Assembly (NCBI GenBank): GCA_013215465.1
Contig: JABSOW010000015.1
Coordinates: 1 to 57,843, forward strand
DNA: 57,843 bases
DNA from: Colwellia sp.
GTDB lineage: Bacteria > Pseudomonadota > Gammaproteobacteria > Enterobacterales > Alteromonadaceae
Direction of reading: 5' to 3'
Both the position numbers and the translations under genes were made by a program. The notes below the pieces were generated by a model. It saw only the letters and a list, made by a program, of their open reading frames with translations, did no database searches and was not told the DNA's origin. Every line of letters begins with the position of its first letter. Positions within the stretch are counted from its first letter, which is position 1. Below, one piece after another: positions 25,741-33,701 of the stretch.

Positions 25741-26247
25741 TTACTTGCCTAATGGAATAATTAACAAGGGTCTTGTGGTATTTAGCATTACTTTATTGGC
25801 GGTAGAGCCAGAAAAAAACTGCCCCATAGCAGAGTGAGTTCGAGTACCCATCACAATGACATCCGCATCTATTTCATCGGCGACTTTAATAATAGTTTCC
25901 CATGAAACACCTTCTTCAATACGTGATTCTACTTTACTGGTATCAAGGGCGTCATGAAATTCAATTTCTTGCTCGAAAAATCGACTAATACGCTGTTCAA
26001 TTTTAGTTTTTAAATTAACCAAACTTTTTTGATAGAGCCCTTCAACATCTTGGGTATCAACGATGTTTTTAATAAGGTTTTGCGCTGAACTTGATAATGG
26101 CTCTATTACGTGTAAGTAAGTTATTTCAGATTCATACTTGCCACATAAGCTCATCGCGGCACGAAAAGCAGGTCTTGAGCCTTTTTCTATATCTGAGGCA
26201 TAAAGAATTTTGTTGATTTTTGTTTTAGCTTGAGTGTTAGCTGTCAT
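25741..26247 (-). CDS. Universal stress protein (UspA family)
   Basis: 168 residues. ILYASDIEKGSRPAFRAAM is the N-terminal Usp strand-helix, and VIVMGTRTHSAMGQFFSGS is the nucleotide-loop region, with Thr where ATP-binding members have Gly in the GTHG stretch. It lies downstream of a TRAP operon on the same strand, as teaD lies after teaABC in Halomonas, where the Usp protein regulates the transporter. A terminator between dctM and this gene suggests partly separate expression. Confidence 0.9.
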   Translation of the reverse strand: MTANTQAKTKINKILYASDIEKGSRPAFRAAMSLCGKYESEITYLHVIEPLSSSAQNLIKNIVDTQDVEGLYQKSLVNLKTKIEQRISRFFEQEIEFHDALDTSKVESRIEEGVSWETIIKVADEIDADVIVMGTRTHSAMGQFFSGSTANKVMLNTTRPLLIIPLGK

Positions 26248-26308
26248 GGCTTGTCCTGTCGAATAAGTAGTATTTTGTGTTTAGCATAAGTAATAAATGA
26301 GGTGAAAT

Positions 26309-26343
26309 AAAAAGGTGACAATCATAAGGAATTGCCACCTTGG
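26309..26343 (-). terminator. Rho-independent terminator after dctM
   Basis: Read on the minus strand: AAGGTGGCA ... TGTCACCTT stem, followed by TTTATTTC. It starts a few bases after the dctM stop codon. Confidence 0.75.
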
Positions 26344-26349
26344 ATTTTA

Positions 26350-27678
26350 TTATCGATAGAGCCAAATAGGTAAGGCTAAAGCGATAGGAGCAACTAAAGT
26401 GATTAATAATAAACGTAATATGTCGGCACACCAAAATGGCGTTACGCCTTTAAATATAGTGCTTGCTTTTACATCTTTTAGCACCGCACTTAAGACAAAT
26501 ACATTCATACCAACGGGGGGCGTTATTAAACTAATTTCAGTCACTATCACCACCACAATACCAAACCAGACCAAATCAAAACCCATGCTTTGCACTAGCG
26601 GGTAGAAAATAGGAACGGTTAACAGCATCATAGATAAGCTTTCAAATACCATCCCTAATACTATATATATTGCCAAAATAGCAAATATTACTATCATAGG
26701 AGAAACATCAAGGCCACTCACTAAGGTGAATAAATCACCAGGAAGACCCGCACGGTTAATGAAATCTGAAAAAATCAAGGCGCCAATCAGTACCGTAAAC
26801 AACATGGTAGTCGTTCTAGCGGTATCGGCAAGCGTTTCAAAAAGCGATCTTATGGTGAGTGACTTTCTAGCGAGTGCGATAATAAATGCACCACCAGCGC
26901 CAACGCCTGCCGCTTCTGTCGGGGTAAACACACCTAAATAAATACCGCCCATTACCACGGTAAATAACGTGAGTACGCCCCAAACACCTTTTAGTGCCTC
27001 GATACGCTCTGGCCATGACATTTTTTCGCCACAAGGTCCTGTTGAAGGGTCGCGCCAGACGGTATATTTCACCGCGCCAAGGTACATTAAAATACCAATA
27101 AAGCCAGGAATAAAACCAGCAGCGAATAATTCGCGAATACTGGTTTCGGTCATTAAGCCGTATAGTACTAAAATAACACTGGGTGGTATTAAAATACCTA
27201 AGGTGCCACCAGCGGCAATAGAAGCGGTTGCTAACGAGTCTGCATACCCATATTTACGCATCGGCGGCATGGCCACTTTCGCCATGGTCGCCGACGTGGC
27301 TAAACTTGAACCACAAATGGCAGAAAAACCACCACAAGCAACCACGGTTGCCATCGATAGGCCACCTTTTTTATGCCCTAAAAAGGCATAAGAAGCATGG
27401 TAAAGCTCTCTTGATAGGCCGGACTTAGTGACTAAATTACCCATTAAAATAAATAAAGGAATAACCGATAAACTATATTCTTGTGCGGTATCTATTATTC
27501 GTTTTGAGGCCATAGACAGACTCGGTGTCCAGCGAAAATCCATAAAATTATCTAAGGATAATCCTTGCAGTACCGCAAAACCGCCAAAACCAACGATGCC
27601 CATAGAAAAAGCAATAGGAATGCGTACTATAATAATAAGTATCAGTAAAATAGCAAAACCTATAAGTGCAACTGACAT
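26350..27678 (-). CDS. TRAP transporter large permease (DctM)
   Basis: 442 residues with about a dozen hydrophobic segments. FIPGFIGILMYLGAV, LIPPSVILVLYGLMT (a LIPPS signature) and LITPPVGMNVFVLSA (with the paired TPPVGMN loop) are characteristic of the DctM/SiaM subunit, the transport channel of a sodium-coupled TRAP system. The start sits next to the dctQ stop, so translation is coupled. It is the last gene of dctPQM. Confidence 0.95.
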   Translation of the reverse strand: MSVALIGFAILLILIIIVRIPIAFSMGIVGFGGFAVLQGLSLDNFMDFRWTPSLSMASKRIIDTAQEYSLSVIPLFILMGNLVTKSGLSRELYHASYAFLGHKKGGLSMATVVACGGFSAICGSSLATSATMAKVAMPPMRKYGYADSLATASIAAGGTLGILIPPSVILVLYGLMTETSIRELFAAGFIPGFIGILMYLGAVKYTVWRDPSTGPCGEKMSWPERIEALKGVWGVLTLFTVVMGGIYLGVFTPTEAAGVGAGGAFIIALARKSLTIRSLFETLADTARTTTMLFTVLIGALIFSDFINRAGLPGDLFTLVSGLDVSPMIVIFAILAIYIVLGMVFESLSMMLLTVPIFYPLVQSMGFDLVWFGIVVVIVTEISLITPPVGMNVFVLSAVLKDVKASTIFKGVTPFWCADILRLLLITLVAPIALALPIWLYR

Positions 27679-27679
27679 A

Positions 27680-28246
27680 TTATTTCGCCTCCTTCAATTT
27701 AGGTAAAGTATCTGATAAATCAGCAGGGGGGGGCGTAGTGCGTGGGAACAGTAAAATATAAAGACCATAGGTGATAACTGAACCGGCAGTAATCCAACTC
27801 ATAATCGCGATGTATTGCACTATGTGTCCCATAGGAATAGCAAGGTATTCACTTTCTTCGCCCCGTCGTAATGAACGTTCAGCCATAAAAAACATGCGAT
27901 GAGCGACATAATAAAGTGAGCTCGACATAACAAAAATCGAGAATACTGCCAAGACCTTGATAACTTTTTTACCGATGAATCTATCTAAAATATCAACAAC
28001 AACATGACCACCGCGCCAAGTGATGATTGGCATTTCGGCAAAGACGATAATAGCGATACATATTTCCGTTAACTCTGAAGCCGCATCCAATGAATTATCA
28101 AATAAATAGCGTCCTAAAACATCGGTACAGGTTAATAGCATTAATAATAATAAGGTTAGCGCCGCAATAACTTCTAGAAAAAAGGCTAGCCATTTGACTG
28201 GCCCTTGTTCTTCGTAGTGCGTTGACAACCAAGCACTAAATGACAT
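27680..28246 (-). CDS. TRAP transporter small permease (DctQ)
   Basis: 188 residues with four hydrophobic segments. The middle motif EMPIITWRGGHVVVDIL is the usual DctQ signature. It lies 11 bases after dctP and directly before dctM. The C-terminal tail is cytoplasmic and proline-rich (FPRTTPPPADL). Confidence 0.93.
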   Translation of the reverse strand: MSFSAWLSTHYEEQGPVKWLAFFLEVIAALTLLLLMLLTCTDVLGRYLFDNSLDAASELTEICIAIIVFAEMPIITWRGGHVVVDILDRFIGKKVIKVLAVFSIFVMSSSLYYVAHRMFFMAERSLRRGEESEYLAIPMGHIVQYIAIMSWITAGSVITYGLYILLFPRTTPPPADLSDTLPKLKEAK

Positions 28247-28257
28247 AGTTTAGCTCC

Positions 28258-29274
28258 TTATTTACCATAATTTTGAGCTATGGTGCGTAATTCTTTCAAT
28301 GCAGCTTTAGCCTCTACGCCTCTACCTTTTACGCTTTTTATCCAATCTTCATCTAAGCCTTTACTGTATTGCTTAAATTCTTCACCTAATTCTTTACTAT
28401 CATTAACGTTAACGCCTTTACTTTTAGCGAAGGTTAAGCCGATAGCGTCGGCTTTATCCCAAGTTCTACCTGCCATGGCAGAAAGTTTTTCACCGGAAAC
28501 ACTCATGATCGCATCACGGTCTTTTTTAGGTAGATTGGCTAAGAAATCTGGGTTAATGAAAATTGAAAAGCTACCTAAATACATGCCACCAGGTACCGCT
28601 AGTACGTTAGGGGCAACTTCATATAAACGTAATGATTTTTGTTCACCCATTGGCATAAATACACCATCAATTACGCCTTGTTGTAACATTTCATATACTT
28701 TTGAGCCAGGCGCTGCGATAGGAGTAATCGCTAAACGTTTACCTAAGTCACTTTGAATACCACCACCGATGCGTATTTTTTTACCTTTTAAATCAGCTAA
28801 ACTAGTAATTGGTTTGATGGTATGAACATAACCAGGACCATGAGTAAATATGGCAGCTAAAGTTAACCCTTCAAATTCTTTGGCTTCTTTAAAGTATTTT
28901 TCTTGTACACGCCATAGCGCAACAGAAGCCGCTTCAGCATTAACGCCAAGACCCGGTTGTTCGGCAATTTGTGGTAATTTAAAACGACCAGGCACATAAC
29001 CGTGATAACTAAAGCTAGCATCAACAACACCATCTTCTACTAGGTCAAACATACTTTTTGGGTGGCCCATGCCGTATTCTAGTTTGATTTTCACTCGACC
29101 TTCGGTCGCTTCTTCAATCCACTTGCCCCAAGTAGGCCACATTTCTGCATTCATGGCATGTCCTGGTGGCAACCAAGTGGCGACACTTAAAACCGTTTCA
29201 GCAACAGCAGATGCTGATAGTGCGACACAAAAACCTAATGCGGCAGTGACTTTCATTAAAGGTGCTTTATTCAT
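28258..29274 (-). CDS. TRAP substrate-binding protein (DctP)
   Basis: 338 residues from ATG at 29274 with an AGGAGA site; an upstream in-frame ATG at 29439 would add a 55-residue lysine-rich tail before the signal peptide and is rejected. Signal peptide MNKAPLMKVTAALGFCVALS ends at AVAE. GKKIRIGGG holds the ligand-binding arginine typical of carboxylate binders. It captures a carboxylic acid in the periplasm for DctQM. Its position after an hpaE relic and hpaR makes a hydroxyphenylacetate-type acid a candidate ligand (inference). Confidence 0.92.
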   Translation of the reverse strand: MNKAPLMKVTAALGFCVALSASAVAETVLSVATWLPPGHAMNAEMWPTWGKWIEEATEGRVKIKLEYGMGHPKSMFDLVEDGVVDASFSYHGYVPGRFKLPQIAEQPGLGVNAEAASVALWRVQEKYFKEAKEFEGLTLAAIFTHGPGYVHTIKPITSLADLKGKKIRIGGGIQSDLGKRLAITPIAAPGSKVYEMLQQGVIDGVFMPMGEQKSLRLYEVAPNVLAVPGGMYLGSFSIFINPDFLANLPKKDRDAIMSVSGEKLSAMAGRTWDKADAIGLTFAKSKGVNVNDSKELGEEFKQYSKGLDEDWIKSVKGRGVEAKAALKELRTIAQNYGK

Positions 29275-29458
29275 AGTGTGTTCTCCTAAACTAATGTTTC
29301 TTTGTGTTTTTATATAATTATTATCTGGTTTTCTTGTTATATTAATTGGTGCTTTTATTCTAGTCTGCCTCCTGATATTTAAGTCAATAAAGGGGGTAAG
29401 TGCCTTCTTTTTTTTCTGTACCTGTTCGTTGTTTGTCATCCATAAGTAGCAGGTGAAC

Positions 29459-29945
29459 TGTAGTTGTTATCACGAATCACTCGCAGTACACCATCTTCAT
29501 CTTTAGATGGAATAAAAATTGGGATAGAGCCAAATATATCTTCACGAGTAATGCATATATTATTAGTAATATCACCAAATATGGTAGTAATAATAAAACG
29601 TCCGTTTTCAATTCATCAGGTAAGTCGGTTGGCTGTCATCACCGATAATTACTTTTGTCTCTTCTTTAATATCTACTTTGATATAACTAGTCACTTTTTG
29701 CCAGTGTTGTTTGGAGATTAAGGCACCAACTTTAGTACTAGTACTAAGAGGGGTTCTCGCTAATATCTTCTTAGTTCTTGCTGCGAAATCAGCAGTGAAC
29801 TTTTTATAGATTCTTTTTGAACAAAAATCCTTGAGTCGGTAGTACAACGTTCACCATTGATGAAGGAAACACCGAAAAATTTAGCGTCTAATGGGCGCTC
29901 AGTATCAAATTTTTTATGCGGTGTAGTTAAGTTGGCTCAATGGAT
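29459..29945 (-). pseudogene. Decayed HpaE-like aldehyde dehydrogenase fragment
   Basis: Minus-strand remnant in at least two or three frames. One frame gives DAKFFGVSFINGERCTTDSR, which carries the catalytic Cys region of the HpaE type (GERCTxxSR). A second frame gives VGALISKQHWQKVTSYIK, and a third gives ITREDIFGSIPIFIPSKDED, matching the later EEIFGP-type motif. The first half of the gene is absent and frameshifts break the rest. HpaE is the 5-carboxymethyl-2-hydroxymuconate semialdehyde dehydrogenase of homoprotocatechuate breakdown. The order hpaR, relic, dctPQM points to loss of a former hpa operon. Confidence 0.8.
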
Positions 29946-29955
29946 TGACTGCTAT

Positions 29956-29977
29956 TTAACATGTTAATTAATATTGG
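29956..29977 (+). promoter_or_regulatory. Candidate operator, site 4
   Basis: TTAACATGTTAA, identical to the core at site 3, followed by TTAATATTGG. It is just upstream of the hpaE relic on the minus strand. A degenerate related stretch, TTAATATGCTAATTAA, follows at about 30004. It fits the five-site pattern. Confidence 0.5.
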
Positions 29978-30199
29978 CTTTTTATTAGTATATTGTCAAC
30001 TACTTAATATGCTAATTAATTTTTAAAGAGAAGGATATGGCTTATTTTTTCATAATGTTAACGGCGAGGTAGTGCCTTGATAAAGAAAAAATGGAAGCTA
30101 ATAAGCTAGAGGAAGTTACTGCTCGAGGTAAGGTGCAAGCTCTCGCCTACTTAATTAAACTCGGTAATTAAAGGTGAATTAATTTTAAGTTTAATTGAT

Positions 30200-30216
30200 A
30201 TGTTAAGTATTATTGG
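30200..30216 (+). promoter_or_regulatory. Candidate operator, site 5 (half-site form)
   Basis: ATGTTAAGTATTATTGG keeps the right half and TTGG tail of the motif, but the left half is displaced (TTAA at 30191). It lies about 55 bases beyond the 3' end of hpaR. Between sites 4 and 5, an ATG at 30037 with an AGAAGG stretch and an open frame at 30091-30171 may be relics of a lost plus-strand gene. Confidence 0.35.
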
Positions 30217-30271
30217 GAGGGAATAATATCTATCATTTTATTGAAACGATAGGAAATTCTTGTGTTTAAAA

Positions 30272-30694
30272 TTAAGGCTCTACATTAGCCATTAGTGTAA
30301 GTAATTCTTTGAACTCTTGCATTTTTTTTTCACCAAATCGTTCTGTCATTTTACTGTAGCGTTCTTCGAAACGCGGGCTGACCTCATCGAAAAATTTTTG
30401 GGCATGATCAGTTAAACTGAGTAAAACTCGACGTTGATCGTCACTAGATTTTTGACGTTGAATAAAATTTTGTTGTTCTAAACGTTTGATGATGCCAGTT
30501 AAGCTAGGGCTGAGAATACAACAACATTCAGCTAATTTTTTCGATTCTAAAGGGCCAAATTCATTTAAGGCTCGGATAATACGCCATTGTTGCTCGGTTA
30601 ATGATATCTCTTTCAAAATAGGGCGGAAATAGTTTAGGGCAGCTTCACGGGCTTTCAATAGTTTTAATGGCAGAGAATCGTCAAATTTACGCAT
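30272..30694 (-). CDS. HpaR-like MarR-family regulator
   Basis: 140 residues. The N-terminal LLKAREAALNYFRPILKE, then LTEQQWRIIRALNE, closely follow the homoprotocatechuate operon repressor HpaR as I know it. The wing is in RQKSSDDQRRVLLSLTD. HpaR represses 4-hydroxyphenylacetate/homoprotocatechuate genes and is released by the aromatic acid. It is intact although the adjacent hpaE is broken, so it may still act on other targets, possibly through the repeated palindromes noted in this window. The CCC stretch (LAECCCILS) at the start of the recognition region is unusual and could be redox-sensitive (speculation). Confidence 0.8.
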   Translation of the reverse strand: MRKFDDSLPLKLLKAREAALNYFRPILKEISLTEQQWRIIRALNEFGPLESKKLAECCCILSPSLTGIIKRLEQQNFIQRQKSSDDQRRVLLSLTDHAQKFFDEVSPRFEERYSKMTERFGEKKMQEFKELLTLMANVEP

Positions 30695-31047
30695 TACTGA
30701 GCATATTCCTTTAGTGGTAAAATGTTAACAACATAAAAATAATATTTCGGCAAGTATACTACATTTTGCTAGATATTTAATATATTAAACATCCACCAAG
30801 TTTTAATTAATGTCATTAGATAGCAAATATTAAGTTAATACGAATACTGTAGGCGTTAGCGTATTTATTCATGTTATTATTGGCGTTACGCACTTTTCGA
30901 TTTTTTTAATTGCTTTAAAATTTCTTTTTTTTGCGATTGATTTGCATGAATAAGTATGAAAATTAAAGTTTGATTATCTTAGCGTTTACTATTTTTTTAT
31001 TTTAATTCTATGTTTTTTATATTTATCTGTTTCTTTTTAATGCTATT

Positions 31048-31229
31048 TAACCTGAGCTTTATTTAAAATATAAATATATTGATTAAATTATTTTGATATC
31101 TATAGCTTGATAATTTTGCTTAATTCAAGACAAATTTGGGCGTCAATAGGGAGCTATTGCAAACGAATTTAACGGAGAAGTTAGTAAAATAGCTGCTAGA
31201 TAAACATTTATTAAGCAGAGTTTAGGTTA
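31048..31229 (+). repeat. MITE-like repeat, copy D (diverged)
   Basis: About 182 bases with ends TAACCTGAGCTTTATTTAA and TTAAGCAGAGTTTAGGTTA and the internal TAGCTTGATAATTTTGC and GCGTCAATAGGGAGC stretches of copies A and B. It is the most diverged copy. The 605-base gap 30695-31299 contains it plus a direct repeat of GGCGTTA (about 30852 and 30890) and nothing else recognised. Confidence 0.75.
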
Positions 31230-31299
31230 AGTAATTTTTCAATCACACCATTGATTACCATTTACTTTAAACAGAGTAAATAAAAAGTTTTGTATGAGT

Positions 31300-32598
31300 T
31301 TATTCAGCGATACGTATTATAAATTTACAGCCACCGAGTGTCGAATACGTCACCTGACAATGTCCTTGGTGTAAATCAACAATACGTTTTACAATAGCTA
31401 ACCCCAAACCAAAACCGCCATCTTTTTTATTACGACTTTTATTTATGCGGGTAAAGGGTTTAAATATTTTCTCTTGATCTTTTGTTGGTATGCCACAGCC
31501 ATCATCACTTACGGTAATCACTAATTGTTTATCTTCAATTTTGGCATATATAACAACTTGCTTTTTAGCATAACGTACCGCATTTGTTATTAAGTTTTGA
31601 CAGGCACGTTCAATTAAAGAGCCGTGACAATGAAAAAATAAATTTTCATCCACCACTAATGTTAACGTTTTATCGGTGGCGCGTTGCTGTTTATCAACAT
31701 GATGAAATAATAATTCACTCATATTAACGTTAGATTTATGTAAACTTTGACTAATGCTTTCAATGCGAGCATAACCTAACATTTCGTCGATGAGAGTTTC
31801 CATTTCTTTTACATCTTTATTAATTTCAGCGAGTTCAGCGGGGTTGACATCTTTCATCAGAGCCAATGAAAATCGCAATCTTGATAATGGGGTTCTTAAT
31901 TCATGAGAGACGGCATTAACTAGCTGCTGTTGTTCGGCAATTAAATGGGTGATCCGGCTCGCCATATCAACAAATGTTTGTACTACAATGGCGGTAGGTG
32001 AGCCCGTATTTACTTTGTGTGTAACTACTAAATCCCCTAAGGTGATTTTTTCAGCCATATTTTTTAACTGTAATAAATCTGCCCATATCGGTCGTGTCCA
32101 TAACGCTAAAAATGCCGCTAACAGTAAGTAAGAGATTATTAAAATTAAATATTTTATATAAGGTTGTTCATTGGCTGGCGTACTTAATGGCCCTAACTGA
32201 TATATTTTCTGATCTTGCTCCGATTTAATATAGATGAGCCATTGCTCTTGCTCATTATAAGTAATAATAGGCATGCCTTGTTGCAATAAAGCTTGTTGCT
32301 CTGCTAACCAGACCATATCATTTTCAGAAAAAAAGCTTAGCGCAATATCTGTTTCCTTTTCAAATAGTTTTCTTTTATTCTCATCGGCTTGTATCAATAC
32401 AGGCAGAGATTTAGCTAAAGCCAAGGTATGGGTAAGTTCAGCTGGAATGAATTGTGTCGGTATTGAGGTTTTATTAGGCGCAATGTTTGAGGTATTTACA
32501 TGTTGGCTCAAGTATACCCACAGCGTTTCTGAAATCCAATTTATGGTTAATAAACCAATCACCACAGCAAGGTATAAACTAACAAATAAACGAAACAT
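31300..32598 (-). CDS. Sensor histidine kinase
   Basis: 432 residues. One membrane segment at the N-terminus and a second at about 150-170 flank a periplasmic sensor region; HAMP-like sequence follows. The H-box is VNAVSHELRTPLSRLRFS, the N-box NLITNAVRYAKKQ, and the G-boxes VSDDGCGIP and GGFGLGLAIVKR. It starts 9 bases after the response regulator, completing a four-gene operon with an outer-membrane MipA protein and a DUF3019 protein. It resembles RstB-type kinases. The stimulus is unknown. Confidence 0.93.
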   Translation of the reverse strand: MFRLFVSLYLAVVIGLLTINWISETLWVYLSQHVNTSNIAPNKTSIPTQFIPAELTHTLALAKSLPVLIQADENKRKLFEKETDIALSFFSENDMVWLAEQQALLQQGMPIITYNEQEQWLIYIKSEQDQKIYQLGPLSTPANEQPYIKYLILIISYLLLAAFLALWTRPIWADLLQLKNMAEKITLGDLVVTHKVNTGSPTAIVVQTFVDMASRITHLIAEQQQLVNAVSHELRTPLSRLRFSLALMKDVNPAELAEINKDVKEMETLIDEMLGYARIESISQSLHKSNVNMSELLFHHVDKQQRATDKTLTLVVDENLFFHCHGSLIERACQNLITNAVRYAKKQVVIYAKIEDKQLVITVSDDGCGIPTKDQEKIFKPFTRINKSRNKKDGGFGLGLAIVKRIVDLHQGHCQVTYSTLGGCKFIIRIAE

Positions 32599-32607
32599 TA
32601 GTGCTGA

Positions 32608-33300
32608 TTAACCCCAAGCAGTCTTACTAAACAAATACCCTTTACCCCATACGGTAATTATTTTATAAGGCAATTTTGTGTTATCGCCCAATTTTTTTCT
32701 TAAACGAGAAATACGTACATCAACACTACGATCTAAGCCGTCGTATTCTCGGCCAATCATTTGTTGATGAATATAATCTCGACTTTGTGGCTCACCAGCA
32801 TTTGTAGCCAACAACCATAGTAATTCATATTCATGACTGGTAAGTTCAATATGTTTATCGCCCATAAAGACCTGCCTTGAAGCTTTATCTATGCGTAAAT
32901 CGCCAATAACTATTTCACTAATATCTTGTTGTTTATTATAACTTACCCTACGAAGTAGCATTTGAATACGAGCTAAGAGAACATGAGGTTCAACGGGTTT
33001 AATAATATAATCGTCGGCGCCAATCTCTAACCCTAAGACATGATCAAAATCACTGTCTTTTGCCGTTAGAAAGATAATAGGCTTGGTAAATTGGTGACGT
33101 ATTTTTCGACAAATGCTAAAACCATCCATTTTCGGTAACATAATATCTAAAATAACTAAGTCGGGTTGTTTGCTAAGGATGAAATCTGCCGCTTTCTCAC
33201 CACTATTAAGAACGGTGACACAAAAATTATTTTGCTGAAGAAATTGTTGAATTAATGTTGATAACCGTAAATCGTCTTCAACCAGTAATATATGCAGCAT
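32608..33300 (-). CDS. OmpR/RstA-type response regulator
   Basis: About 230 residues from ATG at 33300, preferred because it overlaps the stop of the DUF3019 gene as TAATG; an upstream ATG at 33315 would add five residues. The receiver domain has the acidic pair in LLVEDD, phosphoacceptor Asp in LVILDIMLPKMDG, and Lys in YIIKPVEPH. The C-terminal winged helix includes RSVDVRISRLRKKLGD. Direct repeats TTACAT spaced 10 bases apart before the operon (34620-34635) are plausible binding sites for it. Confidence 0.93.
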   Translation of the reverse strand: MLHILLVEDDLRLSTLIQQFLQQNNFCVTVLNSGEKAADFILSKQPDLVILDIMLPKMDGFSICRKIRHQFTKPIIFLTAKDSDFDHVLGLEIGADDYIIKPVEPHVLLARIQMLLRRVSYNKQQDISEIVIGDLRIDKASRQVFMGDKHIELTSHEYELLWLLATNAGEPQSRDYIHQQMIGREYDGLDRSVDVRISRLRKKLGDNTKLPYKIITVWGKGYLFSKTAWG

Positions 33301-33701
33301 TAAAACAAACTCCAATCGGCACGTAGTCGGCGGCGATATTTTTTAGAGGTACTTGCGGCAATAGCAACCTGTTGTTGGGTATAAATTTCATTATTATCTC
33401 CTTTTAGAGAAAATATCATACTCTCGCTCAAGCTAACCATAATTTTCTTGGTAACCTTACTTTTAGCCGACCAACAATGTATTTTTTCAACATTTTGATA
33501 TAAACAAGCATTAATAGGGCTTGCTGATTGCCAGCTAACTTTAATGGTTAAATGGCAAACATCGCCAATTGTTTTAACAAAACAAGCGAGTGGAGTTAAT
33601 GATAGCTCAACGTCATTACTAGGAGTATTGCTACTTAAAGACTTTGGTATAACAAAAACACTTAATAGTAGTAAAACCAACGAAAATATTTTAATAGTCA
33701 T
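33300..33701 (-). CDS. DUF3019 family exported protein
   Basis: 133 residues with a signal peptide (about 1-24) and conserved cysteines in LACFVKTIGDVCHLTIKVSW and ACLYQNVEKIHCWS, which fit two disulfides. It lies between a MipA-type outer-membrane protein and a two-component pair; this gene set recurs in Shewanella- and Colwellia-type genomes. A periplasmic accessory sensor role is plausible but unproven. It overlaps mipA by 11 bases and the regulator by one base. Confidence 0.8.
   Translation of the reverse strand: MTIKIFSLVLLLLSVFVIPKSLSSNTPSNDVELSLTPLACFVKTIGDVCHLTIKVSWQSASPINACLYQNVEKIHCWSAKSKVTKKIMVSLSESMIFSLKGDNNEIYTQQQVAIAASTSKKYRRRLRADWSLF

Noticed and set aside
26399..27706. Several plus-strand open frames opposite the TRAP permease genes
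   Set aside because: They are antisense shadows of dctM and dctQ, with no ribosome binding sites and no family resemblance.
29275..29439. 55-residue N-terminal extension of DctP
   Set aside because: It would put a lysine-rich tail before a clear signal peptide; the ATG at 29274 has AGGAGA at normal spacing.
29608..29847. A separate 79-residue minus-strand gene
   Set aside because: Its sequence is the middle of an aldehyde dehydrogenase, and neighbouring frames supply the flanking parts, so it is a pseudogene fragment, not a gene.
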